Shown: positions 25,950 through 36,102, numbered from the stretch's first letter. The stretch is 42,570 nucleotides of DNA from Deltaproteobacteria bacterium (GCA_016936575.1 JAFGXQ010000136.1:1-42570), one strand, 5' to 3'. The notes: a model not told the origin generated them from the sequence alone. Numbers and translations are program-made.

Positions 25950-27287
25950 ATGAAACATAAAACTTTTTTTATAGTATCTGTATTTATGGCAATTGCTATT
26001 GGTGGTTGCTCAAAAGATTCTGATGGTTCAACCCATGGGACAGATTCAGGAACCGATTATGTTGAAGATTCTGATTCTGTAATAGAAAATAAAGACAATA
26101 AAATAACTGATTGCACAGGGCAGGATAACTTTACACCTTGTTTTGTTGTTACCACTTCTGATAGAGATTACGATATTTGTATAAACGAAGAGTGTCTAAG
26201 TCCCGGTTGTGGTTCAAAATCCTGCAACACTCCAGGGCCTCATTTTCCATTGCCCGATTCCGGTCAGAAATTTTGTTACGACGCGGGAGATGATGAAATC
26301 GTCTGCATTAATTTAAGCAATGAAACAGACACAGAATCAGATACGGATTTGGCTACAGATTCAGATACAGACGTGGTTTATAGTCATTATGGACAGGATG
26401 CACAGTATGGGTGGGATGTCAACAACTCTGAAGATGATCGTTTTTCCAGGGATCTATCCATTTCGGATGAACCTGTAGTAAATGACAATGTAACTGGTCT
26501 GGCTTGGCAGGGGTGTCCAGAAGGTTTGTCCGGTTCTGATTGTTCAACAGGTAGTAAAGTATTGCAGGGTAGTTCTGATGCGGTGGTAACATGTGATGGC
26601 CTAAATTGGGGTGGATACGATGATTGGCATCTACCGGATATTTTCGAGTTGCTCACTCTTTTAAAATACGAAGGTGATGAATCTTATTATAGTTCTGCAT
26701 TTCCAAATATTACAAAAGAGACAGCATTTTTCTGGACGCTGACGAAAACAGGATTTGACACCCCTGGTATATGGGCAGTAAATTTCGCTTCGAAGATTTC
26801 AGAAACAGGCGCAGAGACATATGATTATTCAACCCTCTGTGTGCGTGGAGGTTCTACAGCACCATTGAATCGATATACAAGAGACACCTCAACTGCTAAT
26901 CAACCGGTTGTGGATGATGCAACAACTGGTTTATCCTGGCAGGGGTGTACCGCAGGACAAACCGGTGATAATTGTGATGAAGGAACGTCAATTGATTTTG
27001 ATGAATGGGCAGAGTCACTTGACTATTGTGAAACCCTGAACTGGGGTAGTTTTTCCGATTGGAGATTGCCCAATATCAACGAGCTTCGCAGTATCGTAAT
27101 TACAGAATCTGTCTGGCCCATAATAGATGAATTTGTTTTTCCGGAAACCCCCAGTGATACTTTCTGGACATCAACGAGTGATAATAGATATCATTCAAAT
27201 GCCTGGAGTATAGATTTTCTTGATGGCGAAACTGAAGACAATTTTAAAGGAAATAGTTTTCACGCTCGTTGTGTCCGTAGTAAATAG
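25950..27287 (+). CDS. Lipoprotein with two DUF1566 (Lcl C-terminal-like) domains
   Basis: A 445-residue lipoprotein (lipobox IGGC, Cys20). It has an Asp/Ser/Thr linker, a short Cys-rich stretch (about residues 50-110), a second linker (TDSDTD), then two DUF1566 repeats at about 150-305 and 325-445. Each repeat runs from (V/T)TGL(A/S)WQGC through NWG.(Y/F).DW(H/R)LP to FWT and C(V)RG/S. DUF1566 domains are common, often in tandem, in surface lipoproteins of Myxococcota; binding function is unknown. GGTGGAG precedes the ATG at 25950. Codon and base composition are clearly more AT-rich than all neighbours, which suggests transfer. The next fragment begins 46 bases after the stop. Confidence 0.88.
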   Translation: MKHKTFFIVSVFMAIAIGGCSKDSDGSTHGTDSGTDYVEDSDSVIENKDNKITDCTGQDNFTPCFVVTTSDRDYDICINEECLSPGCGSKSCNTPGPHFPLPDSGQKFCYDAGDDEIVCINLSNETDTESDTDLATDSDTDVVYSHYGQDAQYGWDVNNSEDDRFSRDLSISDEPVVNDNVTGLAWQGCPEGLSGSDCSTGSKVLQGSSDAVVTCDGLNWGGYDDWHLPDIFELLTLLKYEGDESYYSSAFPNITKETAFFWTLTKTGFDTPGIWAVNFASKISETGAETYDYSTLCVRGGSTAPLNRYTRDTSTANQPVVDDATTGLSWQGCTAGQTGDNCDEGTSIDFDEWAESLDYCETLNWGSFSDWRLPNINELRSIVITESVWPIIDEFVFPETPSDTFWTSTSDNRYHSNAWSIDFLDGETEDNFKGNSFHARCVRSK

Positions 27288-27333
27288 GATAGCCACATCG
27301 TTATTTCGTTCCACTATAGCGTTCTCGGTTAAT

Positions 27334-27567
27334 ATGAGCAGCGGAGAATCAGGAAATCTCTTTGACCGCTGTTCGACAGCTCCGGAAGGAGATCTTCTCT
27401 GCGATGACGGTTTGATATGTGGCGAAGCAATTGTCAATTCAAGTGAATCCCAAATTTGCTTCACCCCCTGCACCACCGACGCCGACTGCCCGGCCCCCGG
27501 TGCGCTGTATTGTGCCGAAGACGGCTTATGCCGCATTGCAAATGATATTACCAACTGCGCTGATTAG
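27334..27567 (+). pseudogene. Cys-rich protein fragment (C-terminal end)
   Basis: The 77 codons encode a Cys-rich stretch, with CDDGLICGEA, CFTPCTTDADCPAPG and YCAEDGLCR. The CxxDxDCP pattern resembles surface proteins of Myxococcota. There is no signal peptide, no ribosome site before the ATG, and upstream the frame runs into the unrelated end of the DUF1566 gene. It is best read as the end of a larger gene whose front was replaced by the AT-rich insert. Translation from the ATG at 27334 is possible but unlikely. Confidence 0.55.
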
Positions 27568-27643
27568 ACGCCGAGTCTCTGGCAATCGTCATTTTTTATC
27601 AATTCTTCTCAGCAGTATTGCTGGAGAAATGAGAATCACTCAC

Positions 27644-27778
27644 CGACACGGTCTATCCTGCGAAGCTCGCCTGGCGAGCGCAGCAGGACAAACGACAAAA
27701 ACAGTCAAATTTTGATCTACGACTGTCGACAGTCGCTTGCCCTGCTTCGCCGGAGGCTTCGAAGGGTGGACCGTGTCG
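27644..27778. repeat. MITE-like imperfect inverted repeat, ~135 bp
   Basis: Outer ends are perfect 10-bp inverted copies: CGACACGGTC (27644-27653) and GACCGTGTCG (27769-27778). Inside, the arms continue as an imperfect match of about 45 bp (CGAAGC...GGCGAGCGCAGCAGGACAAACGAC against the complement of GCTTGCCCTGCTTCGCCGG..GCTTCG). A perfect 14-bp palindrome GACTGTCGACAGTC (27721-27734) sits toward the middle. No open frame is seen. The shape fits a non-autonomous mobile or palindromic repeat element; no target duplication is evident. Confidence 0.65.
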
Positions 27779-27800
27779 AGGGCGTGGGTAATGACAAAGT

Positions 27801-28169
27801 TCACGAATCGATGTGATGAAAATATTCTTCCATGACGGTGTCGCCATCGCCAAGGTTGTAGCTCACCACATATCGCAGGTGGGTGAGGGAATCGATGTTG
27901 ATGCCTTTCAGATTGAATTGAACCGCAATCCCTTCATCGCTGATGCGCACAATTTTACCATTGACCCGAATCTCCATATCAGGATTGCCGTCCATTAGAA
28001 ATATTTCGATACGCACATCGGTATTCACCTCAATGCTTCCGTCGGTTTCCAACAGCATACCGGCCAGACTGAGATTTTTCACTTCACCTTCCAAAGATTG
28101 GCTGCCGTCCGTTGATTCAAGACTTGCCAGCGTTCGAAACGGCACTCTGGAAAAACGTCTTTTTTCCAC
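27801..28169 (-). CDS. PilZ-domain protein (first)
   Basis: A 122-residue single-domain protein with both c-di-GMP motifs: RxxxR in KRRFSRV (residues 4-8) and NxSxxG in NLSLAGM (about 32-37). It would bind the second messenger c-di-GMP and act through a partner. The start is GTG at 28169, with AAGGAG nine bases upstream. It is divergent from the NUDIX gene, so the short region at 28170-28226 must serve both. A second PilZ gene lies at 36961. Confidence 0.88.
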   Translation of the reverse strand: MEKRRFSRVPFRTLASLESTDGSQSLEGEVKNLSLAGMLLETDGSIEVNTDVRIEIFLMDGNPDMEIRVNGKIVRISDEGIAVQFNLKGINIDSLTHLRYVVSYNLGDGDTVMEEYFHHIDS

Positions 28170-28226
28170 CTTGGTAACTCCTTAATGGGGTTGTTGTCGT
28201 GTTCCATCAAGTATAGCATTGAATCG

Positions 28227-28823
28227 ATGCGCAACAACAAAACAAAACCGGAATGGCTAAACGCCATCCGTTCACGACTATTATCTGCCCCCGATAGACG
28301 AAACCCGTCGTGTATTCCAGCGGCGGTTCTGGTGGCGCTCGTCTCAAAATCAAGCGGTATCCATGTGGTGTTCACCAAGAGAACCATGACCGTGACAACC
28401 CACAAAGGACAAGTATCGCTTCCGGGCGGCGCCACCGAACCGGAAGATACCGACGACGTGCAAACCGCACTAAGAGAAGCCGAAGAGGAAGTCGGGCTCG
28501 CTCCTTCTGCAATAACGGTTCTCGGATTCCTGAAAAGTATTAGAACCATAACTGATTTTTGGGTTACCCCCGTGGTCGGCGCGATATCTTCCCCGGTTTC
28601 GTATCGCCTCCAAAAAGAAGAAGTCGCGACAGTATTTGAAGTGCCGCTGGCAGAGCTGCTCGACACCGCCCAATGGACCCTTGAACGCAGAACCTATAAC
28701 GGGCGGGAGTACGATGACTGCCGCTTTCACAAGGGAGAACATGTCATCTGGGGCGCCACCGGAAAAATCATCTATTCCATGGCAGAAAAATTAAATGGTC
28801 TGTTCATGGCAGGATCGAGTTAG
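28227..28823 (+). CDS. NUDIX hydrolase, CoA-pyrophosphatase-like
   Basis: A 198-residue protein with a full NUDIX box at about residues 70-95: LPGGATEPED followed by ALREAEEEVGLAP (GX5EX7REUXEEXGU). The preceding VSLPGG and the overall size fit the CoA-diphosphatase group (NudL/YeaB type), which hydrolyses CoA to phosphopantetheine and 3',5'-ADP. The substrate is inference. The ATG at 28227 gives a normal family start; an ATG at 28185 lies in the ribosome-site region of the divergent PilZ gene and is less likely. It converges on hflX with a 24-base gap. Confidence 0.85.
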   Translation: MRNNKTKPEWLNAIRSRLLSAPDRRNPSCIPAAVLVALVSKSSGIHVVFTKRTMTVTTHKGQVSLPGGATEPEDTDDVQTALREAEEEVGLAPSAITVLGFLKSIRTITDFWVTPVVGAISSPVSYRLQKEEVATVFEVPLAELLDTAQWTLERRTYNGREYDDCRFHKGEHVIWGATGKIIYSMAEKLNGLFMAGSS

Positions 28824-28847
28824 TTCTGCGAGAGTCGCCAAGGTCCG

Positions 28848-30494
28848 CTAATACGGATTGTCTTTGGCTTTGTGCCAGATGTGGGCTTCGACTTTTTTCA
28901 GCAGGTTGCCTAGGGTTTTTTTGTCGAGGGCGCTGGTCACCACCGCGTTTAATGCCGCGGCTTCCATGCGGGCGACCTCGGGGTCGACCAGGTCCGCTTT
29001 ATTCAGAACAATCAGACGGGGAATTTTTTCGAGCCCCAAATCCATCAGAATTTTTTCAACCGCCTTCATCTGCTCCTCGCGCATGGGGTCTGACACATCC
29101 ACCACATGGAGCAGCAGATGCGCGTCTTCCAGCTCTTCGAGGGTGGCTTTGAACGCATCGACCAAATCCCTGGGCAGGTCGCGAATAAATCCCACCGTAT
29201 CGGTAATGATGATTTCCCGCTCCCGCGGAAAACGCAGGCGCCGGCTCGATGTTTCGAGGGTGGCGAAAAGCAGGTCTTCCGCATACACATCAGACTGCGT
29301 GAGGGTGTTGAGTAGGGTAGACTTGCCCGCATTTGTATACCCCACAATGGAAACCACCGGAACTTCATTGCGCTGTCGCTTCTGACGTCGCTGAGCGCGT
29401 CCGGTGCTCAGTTTATCGATGCGCTTTTGCAGTTTGGCAATGCGTTCGCGCGCGCGTCGTCGACCGATTTCGAGTTTTGTTTCACCGGGGCCCCGTCCGC
29501 CGATGCCGCCGGTGAGCCGCGAAAGCGCGTCGTCCTTGGCGCCCAATCTGGGCAGCAGATACTTGAGCTGGGCCAGTTCCACCTTCAGCTTGCCGTCCGC
29601 AGAATTGGCGCGCTGGGCGAAGATGTCGAGTATCAGCTGGGTTCGGTCAATCACTTTCATTTCGGTTTTATCGGCAATGGCCTTGCTCTGATTGCCCGAC
29701 AGATTGCAGTCCAGAATCAGGAGCTCTGCGTCCTTCTGCATGGCGCGCACTACGATGTCGTCGAGTTTTCCGGCGCCCACCACGTATCTGGGATCGGGTT
29801 TGGGCCGTATCTGCAAAATGCGATCGACTACTTCAACCCCGGCGGAACGCGCCAGTTCGGTCAGTTCGTCCAGTGACCGTCTGCCCGCGACGGTTCCCTG
29901 TTTACTTGATGTTACATGCGCGATGATGGCGCGTCCGTCTTTGGCTTCAACTTTGCGGCCCCGTATCTGCCGCGAGAATTCGGCTTCTACCGATTCGATG
30001 AGGCCCAGAAAGTCGTCGGGCAGCGTGCCCATGTTGATGGGACCGATTACACGGTGGAGTTCACCACTTTGCGACGGTGGCAGCAAGTGAGCGACAAACA
30101 CCGCACCCGGAACGCCTTCCGGCCCTACACCGATGGCCACCATCATATCCAGCCGCAGTTTGGTGAGGTCGGTCATGTCGTCCCGGCTCAGGGGCTCCTG
30201 TCGCAGGTGGGTATGGATGAAACGCAATCCTCTGAATCGACCTTCACCGCCGCGTACACGACCGAAATCGGGCAGCATGATGCGATTGGCGTCACCGACT
30301 GCCACATCGGTGATCTGACCTCGCCGGTCAATGAATACGCCGATTTGGCGCCCGAGCTCTCGCGACAGCATGGCCAGGGTGCTTCCCAGTTCCGGGGATA
30401 TTACCTGCCACGACGGAACGCGACGGGCGCTGATTCGCTCCAGCGCATCAAGTTGGGTGGGTTTCAGGCCGGTGAGATTTCCGCTAATCGCCAT
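28848..30494 (-). CDS. hflX: Ribosome-associated GTPase HflX
   Basis: A 548-residue GTPase that splits stalled ribosomes under stress. The N-terminal HflX domain includes GGRGPGETKLE, a coiled segment RRRARERIAKLQKRI, then the G domain with G1 GYTNAGKST, G3 DTVGF and G4 NKAD. An extra ~165 residues at the front are longer than E. coli HflX (426 residues); longer N-termini of this kind occur in other bacterial lineages. It begins 34 bases after the leuB stop and is probably co-transcribed from the leuB promoter. Confidence 0.96.
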   Translation of the reverse strand: MAISGNLTGLKPTQLDALERISARRVPSWQVISPELGSTLAMLSRELGRQIGVFIDRRGQITDVAVGDANRIMLPDFGRVRGGEGRFRGLRFIHTHLRQEPLSRDDMTDLTKLRLDMMVAIGVGPEGVPGAVFVAHLLPPSQSGELHRVIGPINMGTLPDDFLGLIESVEAEFSRQIRGRKVEAKDGRAIIAHVTSSKQGTVAGRRSLDELTELARSAGVEVVDRILQIRPKPDPRYVVGAGKLDDIVVRAMQKDAELLILDCNLSGNQSKAIADKTEMKVIDRTQLILDIFAQRANSADGKLKVELAQLKYLLPRLGAKDDALSRLTGGIGGRGPGETKLEIGRRRARERIAKLQKRIDKLSTGRAQRRQKRQRNEVPVVSIVGYTNAGKSTLLNTLTQSDVYAEDLLFATLETSSRRLRFPREREIIITDTVGFIRDLPRDLVDAFKATLEELEDAHLLLHVVDVSDPMREEQMKAVEKILMDLGLEKIPRLIVLNKADLVDPEVARMEAAALNAVVTSALDKKTLGNLLKKVEAHIWHKAKDNPY

Positions 30495-30528
30495 GGGGAG
30501 CCTCTACTGAATTCGCAACGGTTGTTGA

Positions 30529-31611
<1,083 letters not shown>

Positions 31612-31691
31612 TTAATTCGGCAGACAGGTGCATCTGCTGCAAAACCGTTTCACCGCGTGGACATACCTGTTTGCGGCGAGATTGTCATGGG

Positions 31692-31720
31692 GTTTTAAAT
31701 GAAAACGCTTTCGAGGTCAA
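31692..31720 (-). promoter_or_regulatory. Sigma70-type promoter of leuB
   Basis: On the minus strand, TTGACC (31720-31715) and TAAAAC (31697-31692) are spaced by 17 bp. The start point would be near 31685, giving an ~80-base leader before the leuB ATG. It faces away from the lipoprotein promoter at 31754. No leucine-codon attenuator peptide was seen in the leader. Confidence 0.5.
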
Positions 31721-31753
31721 ATCGACTCGATTCAATGTCCGTATAAACACGAT

Positions 31754-31782
31754 TTGAGCGAATGTTCGATTTTTAGTATAAG
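31754..31782 (+). promoter_or_regulatory. Sigma70-type promoter of the repeat lipoprotein
   Basis: TTGAGC (31754-31759) and TATAAG (31777-31782) with exactly 17 bp between. Transcription would start near 31789, with a ~59-base leader and a strong ribosome site (TAAGGAGG) before the ATG at 31848. Confidence 0.6.
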
Positions 31783-31847
31783 TGAAATATATGGCAAGTT
31801 TTGCGCATAATAACGGTCGCGTTATATGCTGGTAAGGAGGCTCTCTC

Positions 31848-33182
31848 ATGACTCACGGTTTGCAATGGTTTTTTCACATGGTGCTGGTTGCGGTGCTGTT
31901 TTCGTCACTCGCCTGCACAAAGAGCGGTAATGGTACCGACGCCGCGGGCGATGGGGATACAGATTCAGACGGGGACACGGACAGTGACTCTGATGGGGAT
32001 AGCGACGCTGACACGGATAGCGACACTGATACTGACAGTGATTCAGATACGGACAGCGATTCAGATACGGACAGCGACGCTGATACGGACAGTGACACTG
32101 ATACGGATAGTGATTCTGACACGGACAGTGACACTGATACGGACGGTGACGCTGACACGGACAGTGACACGGATACCGACAGTGATACCGATGCGGACAG
32201 CGATTCTGACACGGATAGTGACACGGATACCGACAGTGATACCGATGCGGACAGCGACAGCGATTCCGACTCCGATGGCGATACGGTTGCCGCATGTGGG
32301 GCGACAGTCATGCGAAATACGCAACCGTTCGGGTGCGACCTGGCGTGGGGTACAAATGGGTATCAGAGCGGCATGGAAAATTATCTGGATTTTGTCACCA
32401 CCTGGGTGGGATACGAATATTTTCAGGGACGTGCCGGGCAATGTGACGGATGCGGCCTGGCGTCGCAGTTGGAAACCACGAGCGCAAGCGCAGTGTACTA
32501 CGCGTATTTCGCCGGCTACTCCCTCGACGACTGCAATGTGAACCCGGAAGGACCGAATCTGTGTACCGACGGCGCCCAATGGATTCGCGACAACCGAAGT
32601 ACGTTAATCGGATACTATGCTGAGTATGCGGCCATGACGTATGCGGCCAGCCCCTCCAAAGGAGTGGTTTGGTTGTTGGAGGGCGATTTTGTTCAATATT
32701 CCTATGAGGAGCAGAGCAATCCGCTGTCGATGACCGAACTTGGGCAATTGGCTACCGATATTTACTGCGCGATTAAAAGCAATGAACCAAACGCATTGGT
32801 GGGGTTGAATCATTCCACGTGGATTAGCAACGAACTGACCAACACTTTCTGGAGCGCCATGCCCACCAATTTGCTTGATTTTGTGTGGACCACCGGCGTG
32901 GGGAACAACGACGGATACATAGAGTCCGGCGGGTATGACGGATATTACAACAGCGACACAGCACGCTACGATTATTTGAGCGCCTATACCGGGTTGGGCA
33001 TACTGGTCGATACGAGTTTCGGTTTGAGCCAGGCAGCGGACAGTTGGTCCGGGCAAACGGCAGCCACGCTGAACGAGCGTATTTCAGAAGGCGTCATCGC
33101 CGTGAATGTAACTGAGCCGTCCGGCGATTATCAGACCCAACTGAACAACCTCCGCCCATCCCTCGGTTCGACCTGCCAGTAG
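31848..33182 (+). CDS. Lipoprotein with Asp-Ser-Asp-Thr repeat linker and glycosidase-like domain
   Basis: A 444-residue lipoprotein (lipobox SLAC, Cys23). Residues about 34-147 are an acidic linker made almost only of Asp, Ser and Thr, with occasional Gly/Ala. The rest (about 150-444) looks like a TIM-barrel glycoside hydrolase: regularly spaced strands such as [11 protein letters not shown] (with a possible acid/base Glu), [29 protein letters not shown] and [12 protein letters not shown], plus three or more Cys in CDGCG and DDCN. The family is not recognised; carbohydrate hydrolysis at the cell surface is inference. The stop is immediately followed by the stop of convergent ettA, with no bases between. 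Confidence 0.8.
   Translation: MTHGLQWFFHMVLVAVLFSSLACTKSGNGTDAAGDGDTDSDGDTDSDSDGDSDADTDSDTDTDSDSDTDSDSDTDSDADTDSDTDTDSDSDTDSDTDTDGDADTDSDTDTDSDTDADSDSDTDSDTDTDSDTDADSDSDSDSDGDTVAACGATVMRNTQPFGCDLAWGTNGYQSGMENYLDFVTTWVGYEYFQGRAGQCDGCGLASQLETTSASAVYYAYFAGYSLDDCNVNPEGPNLCTDGAQWIRDNRSTLIGYYAEYAAMTYAASPSKGVVWLLEGDFVQYSYEEQSNPLSMTELGQLATDIYCAIKSNEPNALVGLNHSTWISNELTNTFWSAMPTNLLDFVWTTGVGNNDGYIESGGYDGYYNSDTARYDYLSAYTGLGILVDTSFGLSQAADSWSGQTAATLNERISEGVIAVNVTEPSGDYQTQLNNLRPSLGSTCQ
31947..32286. repeat. Tandem Asp-codon repeat within lipoprotein gene
   Basis: About 340 bases of short tandem units (GACACGGATAGTGAC-like, 6-base sub-units encoding Asp-Ser or Asp-Thr, grouped in 12- and 18-base units). The reverse strand stays open in two frames only because of the repeat and encodes no gene. 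Unit number is likely to vary between strains through slippage. Confidence 0.85.
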
Positions 33183-34865
33183 TTATCTTGTCAGTTTACG
33201 GTATTTGACGCGGTGGGGCTGGTCGGCTTTGGCGCCCAGGCGGCGTTTGCGGTCGGTTTCGTAGGCTTCATAGTTGCCTTCAAACCACAGAACGTTGCTG
33301 TCTCCTTCGAACGCCAGAATGTGGGTGGCAATGCGGTCGAGGAACCACCGATCGTGACTGATGACCACCGCGCATCCGGCGAAGTTGAGCAGCGCCTCTT
33401 CGAGCGCACGCAGGGTGTTCACGTCCAGATCATTGGTGGGCTCGTCGAGCAGCAGCAGATTGCCGCCGCTTTTGAGCAGTTTGGCCAGGTGCACTCGATT
33501 TCGTTCACCGCCGGAGAGGTCGCCCACCTTTTTTTGCTGATCGGTGCCGTTGAAGTTGAATTTCGAAACATACGCGCGGGAATTCACTTCTTTTTTTCCC
33601 ACCCAGATCATATCGTCTCCGCCGGAGATTTCCTGCCATACCGTGTTCTCGGCATTCAGCGCGTCACGCGATTGATCCACGTAGGCCATTTCAACGGTAT
33701 CGCCTACACAGATGCTGCCGCTGTCGGCGTTCTCCTGATTGGTGAGCATACGAAAAAGCGTGGTTTTTCCCGCGCCGTTTCCGCCGATGACACCCACGAT
33801 TCCGCCGGGGGGAAGCCTGAAATCGAGCCCGTCAATGAGCAGTTTTTCACCGTATCCTTTGGTCAGTTTTTCAGCCACGATGACGTCACTTCCGAGTCTG
33901 GGGCCTGCGGGAATAATGATTTCAGCGAATTTTTCTTTATCGGCTGCGCCCTGGTCTTCTTTCAGCAACTCTTCGTACCGGTTGATACGCGCTTTACTTT
34001 TGGCCTGGCGTGCTTTGGGATTCAATCGCACCCATTCCAATTCCTGCGCCAATGTTTTCTGGCGGGCGGTACTTTGTTTTTCCTCTTGTGCCAGCCGCTT
34101 CTGTTTTTGATCGAGCCACGAAGAATAATTGCCTTTCCACGGAATGCCTTCGCCTCGGTCCATTTCGAGAATCCAGCCTGCTACGTTGTCGAGAAAGTAG
34201 CGGTCGTGGGTGATGGAAATCACCGTACCCTGGTATTCCTGTAAATGGCGCTCCAGCCATGCAACGGTTTCGGCGTCCAGATGGTTGGTGGGTTCGTCGA
34301 GCAATAGAACGTCGGGTTTTTCGAGCAGCAGTCGGCACAGGGCCACCCGGCGTTTCTCTCCGCCTGAAAGAACAGACACATCCGCATCCGCCGGGGGTAG
34401 GCGCAACGCGTCCATGGCGCGTTCCAGCATGCTGTCGAGCTCCCAGCCGTCTGCGGATTCAATGGCATCCTGCACATCGGCCACTTCGGCCAGCACTGCC
34501 TCCATTTCTTCCGGTGTGATTTCCTCGCACAATTTTAAATTCAATTCATTGTACTTGTCCATTAAGTCCCGAAGCGGCTTCACAGCCAGTTCCACATTTC
34601 CTTTCACATCCAGCGATTCGTCCAGGGTGGGTTCCTGAGGAAGGTATCCGAAAGTGGTGTTGTCGCTGCGCCAGATGTCGCCGTAATATTCGGTTTCAAC
34701 ACCGGCGATGATTTTCAGAAGCGTGCTTTTTCCGGAGCCGTTGGAGCCGATGACGCCGATTTTCGCACCCGGGATAAAGGCCAGGGTCATTCCCTTGATA
34801 ACGGTGCGGTCCGGCGGATACACCTTTTTCACGTTGTTCATCGTAAAAACAAATTTGTCACTCAT
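33183..34865 (-). CDS. ettA: ABC-F translational throttle protein EttA
   Basis: A 560-residue soluble ATPase with two ABC domains in one chain. Walker A loops are GSNGSGKST (about residues 39-47) and GGNGAGKTT (second half), with signatures LSGGEKRRVAL and LSGGERNRVHL and Walker B motifs LLLDEPTN(H/D)LD. The linker between the domains is the charged P-site tRNA-interaction motif. EttA binds the ribosomal E site and gates the first steps of translation by energy charge. Length and sequence match EttA (~555 residues). It starts 53 bases after rseP in the same direction. GGTGA precedes the ATG. Confidence 0.96.
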   Translation of the reverse strand: MSDKFVFTMNNVKKVYPPDRTVIKGMTLAFIPGAKIGVIGSNGSGKSTLLKIIAGVETEYYGDIWRSDNTTFGYLPQEPTLDESLDVKGNVELAVKPLRDLMDKYNELNLKLCEEITPEEMEAVLAEVADVQDAIESADGWELDSMLERAMDALRLPPADADVSVLSGGEKRRVALCRLLLEKPDVLLLDEPTNHLDAETVAWLERHLQEYQGTVISITHDRYFLDNVAGWILEMDRGEGIPWKGNYSSWLDQKQKRLAQEEKQSTARQKTLAQELEWVRLNPKARQAKSKARINRYEELLKEDQGAADKEKFAEIIIPAGPRLGSDVIVAEKLTKGYGEKLLIDGLDFRLPPGGIVGVIGGNGAGKTTLFRMLTNQENADSGSICVGDTVEMAYVDQSRDALNAENTVWQEISGGDDMIWVGKKEVNSRAYVSKFNFNGTDQQKKVGDLSGGERNRVHLAKLLKSGGNLLLLDEPTNDLDVNTLRALEEALLNFAGCAVVISHDRWFLDRIATHILAFEGDSNVLWFEGNYEAYETDRKRRLGAKADQPHRVKYRKLTR

Positions 34866-34918
34866 GTTTCACCATATGTTCGGTTTGTCGTTGATGGTTT
34901 CAATTCGGCGGATTGTAT

Positions 34919-35947
34919 TCAGCCGAAGAAAATTTCTTTAATCGAGATAATGGCAATCAGCGCCATAAGCAAAAAGAAAAAGACGGTATTGACCGCTGCA
35001 TCGACTTTTTTGTTCACGCGGTTGCGGGTAATCACTTCGTACAGCAGAAAAACTGTTCGACCGCCATCCAACGCGGGAATCGGCAACAGGTTGAACAGGA
35101 ACAGCATCAGGCTGATGTACGACATAAATGCCAAAAAGCTGGTCGCGCCGCTGTCGTATTGGGTTTTGGCCATTTTAACGATGCCGGGGGGGCCGACCGG
35201 TTTCACGTCCTTGGCCGTGCGAGTGATGAGTCCCCACAATCCGCCGAGTGTATCGGACAACACGGAGATGCATTTATTCACCGCAAACACGGCTGCTTCG
35301 CCTGTAGGGAGACGAACGGTTTCTGTAGGCGGATAAATTCCGATTTTGCCGACCCCGTCCACATCTTCGGGAACGATTGCCACCGGAAACCGTCGCCCCT
35401 CCCTCTCAACCAGCAACATGACTTTGGTGCCGGGGTTTTTCCCGATGTGGGAGACCACGTCTTCAAATGTTGCAACGGGGGTACCGTTAATCTGCAGAAT
35501 TCGGTCGTTTTCCTGAAGGTTGGCTTTCTGTGCGGGGGTTTCGGGAATCACCTGGCCGACACCGGCTTTATCAACGCTGTTGGGAAGCCCGACCAATCCG
35601 ACCACCGAGAACAATATCAGCCAGGCAGTGAGCAGATTGGCGATGGGGCCGGCCACAATCACGAGTCCACGTTTCCATGGGGCCTTCATCTGATAGGAAT
35701 CAGGGTCTTCGAATGCGCCTTCCTCAAACGGATTCATTCCTTTCACCTGAACATAGCCCCCCAGCGGGATGGAGCCCAATTGGTAGGTGATATCTGTTTT
35801 TTTGGAGGTCCAGGTGAAAATCGGTTTAAAGAAACCGACCGAATATTTCATCACTTTCATTCCGAGCAGGCGAGCAAGCCAATAGTGCCCCAGTTCGTGA
35901 ATAACCACCAAAATGCCCAGCGAAATGATAACGATAATCCAACTCAT
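34919..35947 (-). CDS. rseP: Site-2 protease RseP
   Basis: A 342-residue inner-membrane zinc protease. HELGH is at residues 18-22 in the first membrane helix; one PDZ domain (about 115-195, with VIPETPAQKANLQENDRI) follows; the third zinc ligand lies in NLLPIPALDGG near residue 287. RseP cleaves anti-sigma factors and leftover signal peptides. With one PDZ domain instead of two, it is closer to the shorter bacterial form (~350 residues) than to E. coli RseP (450). It is upstream of ettA. Confidence 0.95.
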   Translation of the reverse strand: MSWIIVIISLGILVVIHELGHYWLARLLGMKVMKYSVGFFKPIFTWTSKKTDITYQLGSIPLGGYVQVKGMNPFEEGAFEDPDSYQMKAPWKRGLVIVAGPIANLLTAWLILFSVVGLVGLPNSVDKAGVGQVIPETPAQKANLQENDRILQINGTPVATFEDVVSHIGKNPGTKVMLLVEREGRRFPVAIVPEDVDGVGKIGIYPPTETVRLPTGEAAVFAVNKCISVLSDTLGGLWGLITRTAKDVKPVGPPGIVKMAKTQYDSGATSFLAFMSYISLMLFLFNLLPIPALDGGRTVFLLYEVITRNRVNKKVDAAVNTVFFFLLMALIAIISIKEIFFG

Positions 35948-36010
35948 TTTCTGCTTTTACCTTCTTGTCTGCAGAAAGTCGAGGATACATGGTGGATTTT
36001 GCATAATGTC

Positions 36011-36056
36011 GTAGGGCATCCCCCGTGTGCACAGGGCGACCGCCGGTCACCCCTAC
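36011..36056. repeat. REP-like palindromic element
   Basis: Outer inverted ends GTAGGG (36011-36016) and CCCTAC (36051-36056) enclose two small dyads: TGTGCACA, and GGGCGACCG/CGGTCACCC (36034-36052, one mismatch). The same end motif and GGGCGA core recur at 37506-37589. It lies between rseP and the membrane-protein gene, in the region that must hold both promoters. Confidence 0.55.
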
Positions 36057-36073
36057 ACGGAGAACAATTCACA

Positions 36074-36102
36074 TTGTGGTTTTTTTTCAACTCACATATG
36101 AT
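36074..36102 (+). promoter_or_regulatory. Promoter of the winged-helix membrane protein
   Basis: TTGTGG (36074-36079), 17 bp, then TATGAT (36097-36102). The spacer holds an 8-T tract. The start would be near 36109, 27 bases before the ATG. The -10 is good, the -35 moderate. Confidence 0.5.

Noticed and set aside
31846-32311. Two minus-strand frames rich in Ser-Val or Arg-His-Tyr repeats
   Set aside because: They stay open only because of the tandem repeat in the lipoprotein gene on the other strand.
33213-34244. Plus-strand open frame of 343 codons
   Set aside because: Shadow of ettA, whose two ABC domains are intact on the minus strand.
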